A stretch of DNA of 64,000 nt from Pedobacter steynii (GTDB taxonomy: Bacteria; Bacteroidota; Bacteroidia; Sphingobacteriales; Sphingobacteriaceae). Each line of letters opens with the position of its first letter. The first letter of the stretch is position 1. The position numbers and the translations under genes were made by a program. The notes beneath the pieces are model-generated. The model made no database searches, was not told where the DNA came from, and was given only the letters and a program-made list of their open reading frames with translations. This document shows, one piece after another, positions 1-9,111 of this stretch. The stretch is from the NCBI RefSeq assembly GCF_001721645.1, contig NZ_CP017141.1, forward strand, positions 1 through 64,000, in the 5' to 3' direction.

Positions 1-1434
1 TTAGCTCATTTTTAATTTCTTCTCAATATCATTTACATAGGCCCTGAACGTCTTATCGGTCTGGATCAGGTCTTCTACTGTCTGACAGGCATAGATTACT
101 GTAGAGTGATCCCTGCCCCCAAAAAACGCACCGATAGTTTTCAATGAAGATTTGGTCATTCCTTTAGATAAGTACATCGAGATCTGACGCGCCTGAACGA
201 TTTCCCTCTTACGGGTAGGCGCTTTCAGTAAATGTACAGGAACCTCAAAGTAATCGCAAACCAGCTTCTGGATATAATCCATAGAAACCTCTTTACTGGT
301 ATTCTTGATAAAGTTCTTCAACATCGATTTAGCCAATTGCAAATCGATTTCCTTTTTGTTCATTGTGGATTGTGCCAATAGCGAAACCATTGCACCTTCC
401 AGCTCACGAACGTTATTGTCTATATTGTGTGCTACATATTCAACAACCTCATCAGGCAGGTCAATCCCATCAGCATACATTTTCTTTCTCAGAATGGCAA
501 TTCTGGTTTCCAGTTCTGGAATCTGAAGATCCGCAGAAAGCCCCCATTTGAAACGGCTTAGCAAACGCTCTTCCAGACCGGTAAGGTCTTTAGGTGATTT
601 ATCTGAAGTGATGATGATCTGCTTACCCGACTGGTGTAAGTGGTTGAAAATATGGAAGAAAATATCCTGCGTTTTTTCTTTCCCGGCAAAGTTGTGGATA
701 TCATCCATGATGATTACATCCATTGCCTGATAGAAATTCACGAAATCATTGATCGTATTGTTTTTCAATGATTCCACAAACTGCTGACAGAACTTCTCGC
801 AGGAAAGATAGATCACCAGCTTATCAGGAAGGTTTTGTCTGATCTCATTTCCAATCGCCTGTGCAAGGTGGGTCTTACCAAGACCTGAAGCACCATAAAT
901 CATTAAAGGGTTAAAGGAGGTTGCTCCTGGTTTTGCGGATACCGCATGTCCTGCCGAACGGGCAAGGCGGTTACAGTCACCCTCAACAAAAGTATCAAAG
1001 GTATAATTTGAATTCAGTTGTGGGTCTACATTCATCTTCTTCAATCCCGGAATCACAAATGGGTTCTTAATATCTCTGTTTACATTTACCGGAACAGGCA
1101 TTGACTGTTTCCTGTTTGTGGAAGACATGCTTCCGTTTGAAGGCATATTAGTGGTGTACGGTAAAGCCCCATTGGTAGACTTATCCACCACAATATTATA
1201 CTCCAATCTTCCTTCTGTGCCAAGCTGTTGTTTAACAGTCTTGCGCAATAACGCCACATAGTGCTCCTCAAGCCATTCATAAAAGAATAAACTAGGTACC
1301 TGTACGGTTAAAACGCTACCATCCAGCTTAAGGGCAGATATCGGCTCGAACCAGGTTTTAAAGCTCTGGGCCGGGATATTATCCTTTATAATTTGGAGAC
1401 AGTTATTCCATACTTGAGTACAAGTGTTTTGCAT
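1..1434 (-). CDS. dnaA: Chromosomal replication initiator protein DnaA
   Basis: DnaA is the AAA+ initiator that binds DnaA boxes and melts the replication origin. The 477-residue product has the full family layout. An N-terminal helicase-loading domain spans about residues 1-90. A variable linker rich in Ser, Asn and Pro follows, to about 140. The AAA+ domain carries the Walker A motif GASGLGKTH and the Walker B motif VIIMDDIH. The C-terminal DNA-binding domain has the signature GGRDHSTV near residue 440. Length is normal and the gene is complete, with its stop codon at the first bases of the window. The ATG start precedes MQNTCTQVW, a usual N-terminus in this group. Its upstream region holds DnaA-box sequences, which suggests autoregulation. 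No adjacent dnaN or gyrB is seen on the right side. Confidence 0.98.
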   Translation of the reverse strand: MQNTCTQVWNNCLQIIKDNIPAQSFKTWFEPISALKLDGSVLTVQVPSLFFYEWLEEHYVALLRKTVKQQLGTEGRLEYNIVVDKSTNGALPYTTNMPSNGSMSSTNRKQSMPVPVNVNRDIKNPFVIPGLKKMNVDPQLNSNYTFDTFVEGDCNRLARSAGHAVSAKPGATSFNPLMIYGASGLGKTHLAQAIGNEIRQNLPDKLVIYLSCEKFCQQFVESLKNNTINDFVNFYQAMDVIIMDDIHNFAGKEKTQDIFFHIFNHLHQSGKQIIITSDKSPKDLTGLEERLLSRFKWGLSADLQIPELETRIAILRKKMYADGIDLPDEVVEYVAHNIDNNVRELEGAMVSLLAQSTMNKKEIDLQLAKSMLKNFIKNTSKEVSMDYIQKLVCDYFEVPVHLLKAPTRKREIVQARQISMYLSKGMTKSSLKTIGAFFGGRDHSTVIYACQTVEDLIQTDKTFRAYVNDIEKKLKMS

Positions 1435-1578
1435 AGTTCTTCTTTAATTTTTACGGTTTATAATTTTCAAACAGCGGATGGGCCCGTCGTTTTGGGAGTG
1501 CGAAGATCATAAAATTTACCAACATTCGGATGGAAAATCTCACCTTTTTCCTAACTCACTCATTCCTAAATCTATACA

Positions 1579-1626
1579 GGTGGGATAACTTTTGTTAACT
1601 GTGGATAACTCAAAAAATGTGGATTT
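1579..1626 (-). promoter_or_regulatory. DnaA-box cluster upstream of dnaA
   Basis: A perfect DnaA box in reverse orientation (TGTGGATAA) lies at 1600-1608. A weaker 7-of-9 copy (TGTGGATTT) lies at 1618-1626, and a poorer GGGATAA half-match is near 1580-1588. The surrounding dnaA-virJ intergenic stretch (1435-1715) is AT-rich. The boxes sit about 170 bp upstream of the dnaA start. They may mediate dnaA autoregulation or form part of an origin. Two good boxes are too few to call oriC with confidence. Confidence 0.55.
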
Positions 1627-1715
1627 CGTTGTTGGTAGTACAGGTGTTTTTTGTGTAATTTACATTATTAATCTGACATAAGGCAAGGCAATAAAATAAA
1701 GAATAAAAAGAACGG

Positions 1716-2441
1716 ATGGAGCGCTGGAAAATTGGTTTCGCTATGGTTATGGTTCTTTTGTTTTCCAGTTGTGGATTATTTCTCCGCGATAGAAAAACAA
1801 ATCATGCCGGACTCGAACGAGATGACTTCGGGCTTCCGATCATCCTCTACCCTTCTGCCGATTCTGATTCGAAGAAAATGATACTTATTCTGTCCGGCGA
1901 CGGAGGCTGGCTGGAATTTGAAGATGAGCTGGCCAGGCAGTTTTCGGAAAAAGGATTTCATACCATAGGCTTCAATTCCAGAAACTTCTTCTGGAGTCAG
2001 AAAACTCCGGAAGAACTGACTAAAAAAGTATGGATGCTGCTTCGCTCCTATGGCAGGAAATATAAAGCCCATAAAATTTACCTCTGCGGTTATTCATTTG
2101 GTGCCGATGTAGTCCCCTTTATTTACAACCGGCTCCCTGCCCCGGCAAAAAGAAGAATTGCTGGCCTGCAATTACTCTCCCCCTTTGCTTCCTCTGCATT
2201 TAAAGTCCATACCTCAGACCTGCTCAACCTGGCCGGAGACGATAAAGCATATAAAGTCATTCCGGAGGTGGAAAAGCTGAATATGCCGGTCAGCTGCTAC
2301 TATGGTATGGCGGAAAATCCTAAACCCTTACAGGAATTGAAGCTAAAAAATTTCCGGCTCAGGCTACTTCCCGGTGATCACCATTATGAATCCCCTGCTG
2401 TTCAAACAATTGTCTCAGATTGCCTGAAATCATTGCCTTAA
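1716..2441 (+). CDS. VirJ/AcvB-like alpha/beta-hydrolase lipoprotein (single domain)
   Basis: This is a 241-residue alpha/beta-hydrolase of the bacterial virulence protein VirJ family. A hydrophobic start ending in FSSC at residue 19 looks like a lipoprotein signal. The motif SGDGGW is at residues 60-65. The nucleophile elbow GYSFGAD is at 125-131, with Ser127 as the likely nucleophile, and GDHHY is at 220-224 with the probable catalytic His. It corresponds closely to the C-terminal half of the two-module AcvB protein encoded at 56418-57842. AcvB in Agrobacterium hydrolyses lysyl-phosphatidylglycerol in the periplasm, so a related lipid or ester hydrolase role is inferred here. The gene stands alone, divergent from dnaA, 40 bp upstream of a helicase gene. 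The substrate is unknown. Confidence 0.8.
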   Translation: MERWKIGFAMVMVLLFSSCGLFLRDRKTNHAGLERDDFGLPIILYPSADSDSKKMILILSGDGGWLEFEDELARQFSEKGFHTIGFNSRNFFWSQKTPEELTKKVWMLLRSYGRKYKAHKIYLCGYSFGADVVPFIYNRLPAPAKRRIAGLQLLSPFASSAFKVHTSDLLNLAGDDKAYKVIPEVEKLNMPVSCYYGMAENPKPLQELKLKNFRLRLLPGDHHYESPAVQTIVSDCLKSLP

Positions 2442-2481
2442 CTTCCTGATTCATTAAAAAATTTAGGTTAAATTTGCAGAT

Positions 2482-4395
2482 ATGAGCACTGCGGCCCCTT
2501 CCAATGAAATTTTTGACAAAGTCATCTCCTTTATTGAATATACCAATCAAAGTATCTTCCTTACCGGAAAAGCCGGAACGGGAAAAACCACTTTACTCAG
2601 AAAGATAAAAGAAACGACCGCAAAAAAGACGGTCATCGTCGCACCAACAGGCGTGGCGGCAATGAATGCCAAAGGAGTCACCATCAACTCCCTGTTTCAG
2701 CTTCCTCCGGGATCCTTCTTTCCGGGAGATGTGAGCCTGGCCAGTTTAAGGGCGGGTGTAGTCTCCATCAAAAACCTGCTTACTGAACTCAACTATTCCA
2801 GAGAAAGAAAAAGCCTGCTGACAGAACTGGAACTGATGATCATTGATGAGGTTTCTATGGTTCGCTGTGATGTGATTGATGCCGTAGATGCCATCCTCAG
2901 GATGGTCAGGAAAAATGATGCCCCCTTTGGAGGTGTTCAACTCCTGCTGATCGGCGATTTGTTCCAGCTCCCACCAGTCACCAAGAGAGAAGACTGGGAC
3001 CTGTTAAGTAAGGTATACCCCTCTCCTTATTTCTTTGAGGCGACAGTAGTCAAACAACACCCATTGCTCCAGGTCGAGCTGAAAACGGTATTCAGACAAA
3101 CAGAACCTGAATTCGTTGAGATTCTGAACGACATCAGGAACAACCAGATCGGTGAAGCCAGACTGGCCATCCTGAACCAGCGCTTTGACCCTGATTTCAA
3201 ACAAGAAGAAGGATCCAATCACATCATCATCACCTCGCACAATGCAGAGGCCAATGCAGTGAATAATGAAAAACTGGATGAGCTGGAAGGACAAGACTAT
3301 ATTTTTGAAGGGCAGGTAGACGGGACACTGAATGTCCAGAACCTTCCTGTAGAACAATCCCTGCGGTTAAAAATAGGGGCTCAGGTGATGTTCATTAAGA
3401 ATGATACCGGCGAAAATAGAAAATTTTACAATGGTAAGATTGGAAAAATAAAATCCATCGCCGGCGAAGAAATCTACATTTCCTTCCCCGATGAGGAAGA
3501 CCTTCTGTTAGAAAGGGCTTCCTGGCAATCATTTGAATATAAAGCCAATGAAAACCAGGCTATTGTTCAGCAGCAGGTAGGAGAATTTTATCAGTTCCCG
3601 ATCAAGCTGGCCTGGGCAGTAACGATTCATAAAAGTCAGGGTTTAACTTTCGACAGTGCGATTATCGATGCGGGTAATTCCTTTGTTTCCGGACAGGTAT
3701 ATGTGGCGCTCAGCAGGGTCCGCACCTTAAACGGACTGATCCTCCGCTCAAAAATCAATAAGGAAAGTCTGCGCTCCAATTTGGAAGTCCTGAACTATAT
3801 GAATACCGGTAATGAAGGCGCACTCAGCGAACTCTTGTCGTCAGCACAGGAAAGATATATCATTCATTTATTTACCAATGTATTCTCTTTCCAGGAAGTG
3901 ATAGAGTCTTTGAATACAGTAACTTCAGATCATGAAATCATGAAGTCTAACGACGCCGAACTGAGGTCGGTAATAGGCAACCTAAACCGGTCGGAAGAAG
4001 CACTTCAGGATGTTTCCTCACGCTTTCAGTCCCAGCTCCGTCAATTACAGAAAGACAGCGGCCTAAAAGATCATAAAACCATCCATGCCAGAATTGAAGC
4101 GGCATTCAATTACTTCTCAAAAGAAATCAACCTTCAGGTGATCAACCCGCTGAATAAACAGATCCGCGGAAAGCCGAAAAGTAAATCTGATCAGAAACTG
4201 GTTCATTTGTTCCAGCAACATCGTTTGGCAGCAGAGAATAAGCTGTACAAAATGCGTACTGCTACAGAAATAGCGGCAGAAGCCAGCAATTGGGAAGATC
4301 CTCATTTACTCATGAAAAAGATTCATGAGCTCCTGAAAAAGAAAATGAATACCCCCGCAGCGGCTCAGAACGCAACTACGATCCAGCTGTTTTAA
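2482..4395 (+). CDS. PIF1/RecD-like ATP-dependent DNA helicase
   Basis: This is a superfamily 1B helicase of the PIF1/RecD2 type, 637 residues. Walker A (GKAGTGKTT) is at residues 29-37 and Walker B (IIDEVSM) at about 120-126. A GDLFQLPPV motif follows. The C-terminal UvrD-like motif TIHKSQGLTF is near 380-390, followed by YVALSRVR. The last 200 residues are helical and charged and show no domain I can name. Such helicases act 5' to 3' on replication or recombination intermediates. The gene is co-directional with the VirJ-like gene upstream (40-bp gap), and its stop codon directly abuts the convergent permease gene. A TAnnTTTG sequence ends only 5 bp before the ATG, too close for a normal leader. 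Confidence 0.88.
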   Translation: MSTAAPSNEIFDKVISFIEYTNQSIFLTGKAGTGKTTLLRKIKETTAKKTVIVAPTGVAAMNAKGVTINSLFQLPPGSFFPGDVSLASLRAGVVSIKNLLTELNYSRERKSLLTELELMIIDEVSMVRCDVIDAVDAILRMVRKNDAPFGGVQLLLIGDLFQLPPVTKREDWDLLSKVYPSPYFFEATVVKQHPLLQVELKTVFRQTEPEFVEILNDIRNNQIGEARLAILNQRFDPDFKQEEGSNHIIITSHNAEANAVNNEKLDELEGQDYIFEGQVDGTLNVQNLPVEQSLRLKIGAQVMFIKNDTGENRKFYNGKIGKIKSIAGEEIYISFPDEEDLLLERASWQSFEYKANENQAIVQQQVGEFYQFPIKLAWAVTIHKSQGLTFDSAIIDAGNSFVSGQVYVALSRVRTLNGLILRSKINKESLRSNLEVLNYMNTGNEGALSELLSSAQERYIIHLFTNVFSFQEVIESLNTVTSDHEIMKSNDAELRSVIGNLNRSEEALQDVSSRFQSQLRQLQKDSGLKDHKTIHARIEAAFNYFSKEINLQVINPLNKQIRGKPKSKSDQKLVHLFQQHRLAAENKLYKMRTATEIAAEASNWEDPHLLMKKIHELLKKKMNTPAAAQNATTIQLF

Positions 4396-6837
4396 TTATT
4401 CATATTTCAGGGCATCAACAGGATTGGTCATGGCCGCTTTATAGGCCTGCCAGCTTACGGTAAGAATCGTCAGCAACAGCGATAAGAATCCGGTCAGTAC
4501 AAACAACAAGACCGGCACCTCTATGCGATAGGCGAAACCATTCAGCCATTTGTTCATCAGGATATAAGCGATGATAAAGGCAATGATGTTGGCCACTGCC
4601 ACCAATGCTACAAACTCTCTGTTCAGGAGCTTTAAGATTCCGGAAGTAGAGGCTCCAAGTACTCTTCGGACTGCAATTTCCCGGGTTCTGACCCTGGCAT
4701 TGTAGGTCGCTAAGGCAAAGAGGCCAAGCAAAGCAATACAAAGTGTGGCGATGCTAAACACCTGCATCAAGACTCCCTGGCGCTGGTAATCTTTCATATT
4801 TTTAGCAAAAGACTCGTCGAGCCAGGTGGACCTGACCGGTAAGCCGGGTTCGATCTTTGTCCAGGCTTCGGTGATCTTTTTTAAAGTTTCCTGAGGATTT
4901 TCAGCATGGATGCTTATCAGCAGGTTTCCATATTGATACCAGCGCTGGCTCACAATAAAATGTGATGGTTTTACTTCAGTCTCAAACCCATGGTCATTAA
5001 AATCTTTTACTACACCAAGAATCCGGTAGTTTGTCCCTCCACGTTCATAAACAGTTCCAATAGGCTTTTTGAGGCCAAGTGCCTTTACCATCGCTTCATT
5101 TACCACTGAGCCTACATGAGTCGTATCTGCCCGAAAAGTGGCATTGGAAAAGGCTCTGCCACTCTTTAGAACAGCACCCAGCGTTTCAAAATAATCAAAA
5201 CCAATATAATAATCCTGTACCATCAGGTTTTGTCCAAGGTAATTTAAATCCCCCGAACTGCCACCGTTGCCCCAGGGAGAACGACTGGAAAGTGTGACCT
5301 GTTTTACCCCTTCAATGCGTTTCAGTCTTTGACGGATTTGTTCAAACTTATCTGCAGGCATTTCTTTGATCCGATCCGTTTGTACATTCACAGACAACAC
5401 CTGATCCCTTTGTAAGCCAACATCTTTGTTTCGCATGAACTTAAGCTGACTAAACATCACGGCAAAACAGATGATAAAAGTACAGGTAATCACAAACTGC
5501 GTAACCACCAGTACCTTTCTGATGAACACACCTCTGGCACTCCGGTCAAAATTGCCCTTCAATACCTTAACCGGTAAAAATCCGGAGAAATAAACTGCCG
5601 GATACAAACCGGCACAAAGGGTCACCAGAATAAAGACGACAGTCACTTGCAGAAACAAGAGGAATGCATTCCCGGCACCGAATAAACTGAGCTGGGTACC
5701 TAATAAACTATTGAAATAAGGCAACAGCAATTCCACCAGTGTTAATCCTACTAAAAAAGCACAGGTGGTCTGTAAAAACGTCTCAAACAGAAACTGAACC
5801 ACCAGCATTCTTTTTTCTACACCCAATACCTTCTTCACCCCGATTTCACGGGCGCGTTTTCCGGCATGCGCAATAGCCAGATTGGTGAAATTAATACACG
5901 CGATGGCCAATAAAAATATAGCCAGTGCCGACAACACATACATCGTTGTTGTTTTGCTTTTTCCATAGAAAACGGAACTGGTAAACACAGTCCCGACCTG
6001 CTCATAGATCAGTTCCGTTTTACTGTCTCTTCCTTCATTCAGGATTGCCTGAGCTTCCGCTATAGTCAGCAATCCTTTAGTATTTATCACCTTATTTGCA
6101 TTCCTGGCCGACCAGCGTGCTTTGGCATCCATAAACAAACGGGTAAGTTTAGGAAGGGCCACTTTTGGATCTACCCCTTCTTTTAACCGGATGTAAGAAT
6201 TGTTACTGAAATTGCCCCAATGCTCTTCTGTAGGCATGGGTAAAGGAGTGATCACATCTGCCCAGAAATGAGTCCGGTTCTTTTCATTGTCCCAAACCCC
6301 GGTGATCGTATGGATCTCTTTCTTTAAACCCAGCTTTATGGTTTTTCCCAATACCTGTTCAGTCCCAAACAACATCACCGCAGTCTTTTTATTGATCACA
6401 ACACTCTTAGGCTGATCAAGCGCGGTATTGATATCTCCCTGAAGGAAAGTAAATGGAAAAGTTCTGAAAAAGGTGCTGTCCGCCTGTCTGGCGTTGAGCT
6501 CATAATAAAACTGACGGTCATGCTCAATGACTTCATTTCCCCAGCCGGTGATGCTGGCACTCTCTACGTCAGGAGATTTCTCCCTGATCAGTGAAATAAA
6601 ACTTGCAGGCATGGTTTCCCACCATTCATCTGCAGCACCTACGCGAAAATGTACCCCAACTTTATAAACGTTCTTCAATTTTGGAGACCATTTGTCATAC
6701 CCTGTTTCATAATTCAGATACAATAAAATCAAAATAAAACCGGCAAGGCCAAATGCTAATCCGGCAATATTGACAAATGAAGCACTTCTGTTTTTCCAGA
6801 TATTACGGAAGGCAATCTTTAAGTTAAGTTTAAACAT
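4396..6837 (-). CDS. FtsX/MacB-type ABC transporter permease
   Basis: This 813-residue permease belongs to the large Bacteroidota class with two MacB-like periplasmic domains and two FtsX membrane domains. The start LKIAFRNIWKNRSASFVNI is the conserved amphipathic entry, followed by a first membrane segment (GLAFGLAGFILILLYL). Two FtsX three-helix clusters are evident, near residues 295-420 and at the C-terminus (about 690-800). The second carries the ARVRTREIAVRRVLGAS signature, and the protein ends in NPVDALKYE, typical of the family. These permeases work in mechanotransmission or in export of small molecules or lipoproteins. No ATPase partner gene adjoins it, so it probably uses an ATPase encoded elsewhere. 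The gene is isolated, with the MFS operon terminator upstream. Confidence 0.9.
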   Translation of the reverse strand: MFKLNLKIAFRNIWKNRSASFVNIAGLAFGLAGFILILLYLNYETGYDKWSPKLKNVYKVGVHFRVGAADEWWETMPASFISLIREKSPDVESASITGWGNEVIEHDRQFYYELNARQADSTFFRTFPFTFLQGDINTALDQPKSVVINKKTAVMLFGTEQVLGKTIKLGLKKEIHTITGVWDNEKNRTHFWADVITPLPMPTEEHWGNFSNNSYIRLKEGVDPKVALPKLTRLFMDAKARWSARNANKVINTKGLLTIAEAQAILNEGRDSKTELIYEQVGTVFTSSVFYGKSKTTTMYVLSALAIFLLAIACINFTNLAIAHAGKRAREIGVKKVLGVEKRMLVVQFLFETFLQTTCAFLVGLTLVELLLPYFNSLLGTQLSLFGAGNAFLLFLQVTVVFILVTLCAGLYPAVYFSGFLPVKVLKGNFDRSARGVFIRKVLVVTQFVITCTFIICFAVMFSQLKFMRNKDVGLQRDQVLSVNVQTDRIKEMPADKFEQIRQRLKRIEGVKQVTLSSRSPWGNGGSSGDLNYLGQNLMVQDYYIGFDYFETLGAVLKSGRAFSNATFRADTTHVGSVVNEAMVKALGLKKPIGTVYERGGTNYRILGVVKDFNDHGFETEVKPSHFIVSQRWYQYGNLLISIHAENPQETLKKITEAWTKIEPGLPVRSTWLDESFAKNMKDYQRQGVLMQVFSIATLCIALLGLFALATYNARVRTREIAVRRVLGASTSGILKLLNREFVALVAVANIIAFIIAYILMNKWLNGFAYRIEVPVLLFVLTGFLSLLLTILTVSWQAYKAAMTNPVDALKYE

Positions 6838-6942
6838 CGGATGAAGTATTTATAGATAAACTGGTCAGCAGCCTCATAGAAACCATTTCAATGCCAAATC
6901 CTTAAACTATCCGTAAATCCATCGTCAGGTGGATATCCTACG

Positions 6943-6990
6943 AAAAAAGCGTTCAATATCGAACATAAATTGTTCCATATTGAACGCTTT
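6943..6990 (-). terminator. Strong intrinsic terminator of the tetR-HMA-MFS operon
   Basis: A perfect 14-bp inverted repeat (AAAGCGTTCAATAT at 6946-6959 with its complement at 6977-6990) begins 4 bases past the MFS stop codon in the direction of transcription. The stem continues after one C-C mismatch with GAACA/TGTTC, giving about 19 pairs. In minus-strand RNA it ends in a run of six U residues (6943-6948). Confidence 0.85.
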
Positions 6991-6994
6991 CCAG

Positions 6995-8245
6995 TTAGCC
7001 TTGCTGTTCTTTCTTTTTAACCATTACGCTTACTCGGTATACGAAAATGCCGCAAATTAAAACCAGGACAGAAACGACCAGACCAAGAGTATCATAATGT
7101 TGCAGCGGACTGCTTTTTGTTTCCTGCGTAACGATCAATCCAGCACATAAAGCGGCTATTCCGCCCGCTACCTGCTGCAGAGAAGAGTTGACACTCATAA
7201 AAGCTCCTCTGTCTTTCATATCCGGTACACTCATTGTTAAAGTAGTAGCAGGAATCATCCGGCTCATAATTCCCATAAAAAGGATCATATTCAGCACCAC
7301 CACTTCCCATAGCGGCACCGGACTCAGGTTCGTATAGATCAGGATCAGCACAACTGCCAGAACAGATCCGGCGGAAAAGATCATAAACTTGTCTACTTTA
7401 TCACTTAATTTACCGATCAAAGGCATGATAATGATAGAAGCAACTCCGGTAAGCATGAAGACTACCGGCAATTCCGCCTGGGTAATTTTAATGTTATTGA
7501 TCAGATAGGCACTTCCAAAGGGCATCAGCATAAAACCACCTACACTCAGAAAAGCGGTAGCGAGAAATCCGGTTTGATAAGAACGGTTGCTGATGGCATG
7601 CCACAGGTGTAGAAAAGCATTTTTATCGGACTGAAGTGCCAGGTGCTGATCAATCGGTTTGACCCTAAACAAAATGGTCAGGCCAATCAGAATCGCGAGG
7701 CCTACAATCATAAAGAAAGCCGCGTGCCAGCCCCAGATGTTGGCCAGGTAAAGTCCTACCGGAATTCCAAGCACCTGACTGGCGGCAAAAGCCATTTGTA
7801 CGAAACCCATTACGCGTCCGCGTTGGTGAATGGCAAAAAGATCGGTTACGATGGTCATAGAAATCGCTCCGATGACTCCACCGAAAAGGCCGGTTACGAT
7901 TCTCGCGCCAAGCAGCATTTCATAAGTGGTAGACATGGCGCAGCACAGGGTTCCGATGATAAATCCGGTGTAAAAAAACAGTAATAGCTGTTTCCGGTCA
8001 AACTTGTCGGCAAAACCGGCTGCCAGGATTCCTGAGGCCCCGGCACTGAAAGCATAGGCAGAAACCACCAGGCCAAAACCTTTTGGTGTAATAGACAATG
8101 ATTTCATTAGAAAATCGCCAAGCGGTGCAAGCACCATAAAGTCGAGTACAATGGTAAATTGAAGTAAGGCCAGTAAAGCTATGACCAGCTTCTGGTACCC
8201 CGAAAATGGGGCGGCAATATTGGGATTGGGGAGTGTTTGTTCCAT
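6995..8245 (-). CDS. MFS transporter, probable drug/metabolite efflux
   Basis: This 416-residue major facilitator protein has about 12 hydrophobic segments. It resembles the AraJ/YnfM and DHA1-like drug:H+ antiporters. The first transmembrane helix holds VLDFMVLAPLGDFLM. The loop between helices 2 and 3 carries GFADKFDRKQLL, the MFS motif-A position, and GRVMGFVQMAFAASQVLGIPVG matches the antiporter motif-C area. It is the last gene of a three-gene operon: TetR regulator, small HMA-like protein, then this gene (14-bp gap). A strong terminator follows directly. The context of a TetR repressor with its own operator suggests inducible efflux. The substrate cannot be read from sequence. Confidence 0.9.
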   Translation of the reverse strand: MEQTLPNPNIAAPFSGYQKLVIALLALLQFTIVLDFMVLAPLGDFLMKSLSITPKGFGLVVSAYAFSAGASGILAAGFADKFDRKQLLLFFYTGFIIGTLCCAMSTTYEMLLGARIVTGLFGGVIGAISMTIVTDLFAIHQRGRVMGFVQMAFAASQVLGIPVGLYLANIWGWHAAFFMIVGLAILIGLTILFRVKPIDQHLALQSDKNAFLHLWHAISNRSYQTGFLATAFLSVGGFMLMPFGSAYLINNIKITQAELPVVFMLTGVASIIIMPLIGKLSDKVDKFMIFSAGSVLAVVLILIYTNLSPVPLWEVVVLNMILFMGIMSRMIPATTLTMSVPDMKDRGAFMSVNSSLQQVAGGIAALCAGLIVTQETKSSPLQHYDTLGLVVSVLVLICGIFVYRVSVMVKKKEQQG

Positions 8246-8259
8246 TAGAATAATTTTGA

Positions 8260-8484
8260 TTAAGTTAATTCTTCACACTGGTATCCATTATGGACGACCA
8301 GCGCAATGACATCGTTTAGTTTTAATTGGGAGGATACGATCCTCAGGACACAGTCGACATCATCCTGGTCCACGGTCCAATTTGCAATCTGGTATTCCTG
8401 CATCACTTTTGCGATCAGCTGCTTATCTCCTTCAGTGCGGATGTCAGTCTTAAAAAGCAGGATGTCTTTCATTTGGAGTTCCAT
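8260..8484 (-). CDS. Small HMA-like fold protein lacking CxxC
   Basis: This is a 74-residue protein (70 if the second Met, at 8472, is used). The alternating pattern DILLFKTDI, a helix, NWTVDQDDVDCVLRIV, a helix and VVHNGYQCEEL fits the ferredoxin-like beta-alpha-beta-beta-alpha-beta arrangement of heavy-metal-associated domains. The metal-binding CxxC is absent from the first loop, so metal delivery is unlikely. Proteins of this kind are common in Bacteroidota with no assigned role. It lies between tetR (17-bp gap) and the MFS gene (14-bp gap) and is clearly co-transcribed with them. A ligand-sensing or accessory role in efflux is only a guess. Confidence 0.7.
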   Translation of the reverse strand: MELQMKDILLFKTDIRTEGDKQLIAKVMQEYQIANWTVDQDDVDCVLRIVSSQLKLNDVIALVVHNGYQCEELT

Positions 8485-8501
8485 AGTTTTTGCATTTTAG
8501 G

Positions 8502-9092
8502 TTATTTTTTTAAAGCTTTTAACACCAGGTCAAAGGTGCCCCAAAGGACCTCGTCGGTTAATACAAAGGGCCGGCCGCCCATACTCCGGCCTTCATTATG
8601 GAAACGGATCAGGTTGTATAATGGCGCAAAGGCCACAGACCAGTAAGTTTCCAATGGCATCGCCTCTATCTCTCCTCTCTGTACGGCATTGTGCATGAAC
8701 TTGCCCAGAGTAGATTTAAAGGTTTCAATCAGGCGTTCAAAAATTTTCTCCTGATAGGTCGAGGTTCGCAGCTGCTCCATCATCTGTACCGATAAAGGAT
8801 TTTCCAGCATAGCCTTTGCCCGGTTTTTCCATTGTTGTTTCAAGCCTACCGCAAAAGGAGCTTCCGGATCAAAATCTGCCAGCATCATGGCACTCATTCT
8901 TTCCGTTTCTTCCATACCCACCTGCAAAATCAGGTCGTCCTTATCCTTGTAATAAATGTAAAGTGTAGCTACTGAAATCCCACATTCTTTGGCCAGTTTA
9001 CCCATGGTAAAACCCTCGAAACCAACCTTGACAAGTAGTTCAACTGCCTTTTCTTTTACCAACTCTACTTTATTTACATCTCTGATACGCAT
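8502..9092 (-). CDS. TetR/AcrR family transcriptional regulator
   Basis: This is a 196-residue regulator. The N-terminal helix-turn-helix reads GFTMGKLAKECGISVATLYIYYKDKDDL, the TetR signature, and a ligand-binding helical domain follows. The frame stays open to a GTG at 9110, but a TATATTTG promoter element at 9112-9119 would place the transcript start near 9106, so the ATG at 9092 (MRIRDVNK) is preferred. An 18-bp palindrome overlaps that promoter and is the obvious operator. The gene heads the operon with the HMA-like protein and the MFS transporter. By family behaviour it represses its own operon until a ligand binds. Confidence 0.9.
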   Translation of the reverse strand: MRIRDVNKVELVKEKAVELLVKVGFEGFTMGKLAKECGISVATLYIYYKDKDDLILQVGMEETERMSAMMLADFDPEAPFAVGLKQQWKNRAKAMLENPLSVQMMEQLRTSTYQEKIFERLIETFKSTLGKFMHNAVQRGEIEAMPLETYWSVAFAPLYNLIRFHNEGRSMGGRPFVLTDEVLWGTFDLVLKALKK

Positions 9093-9111
9093 AGTTTTAC
9101 AATTGAGCACA

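Noticed and set aside
1435..1715. The dnaA upstream region as a certain oriC
   Set aside because: Only one perfect and one partial DnaA box were found and no clear unwinding element. Bacteroidota origins are not always beside dnaA.
2469..2476. TAAATTTG as promoter of the PIF1-like helicase gene
   Set aside because: It matches the consensus but ends 5 bp from the ATG and lacks a -33 at the right distance. The gene is probably read from upstream.
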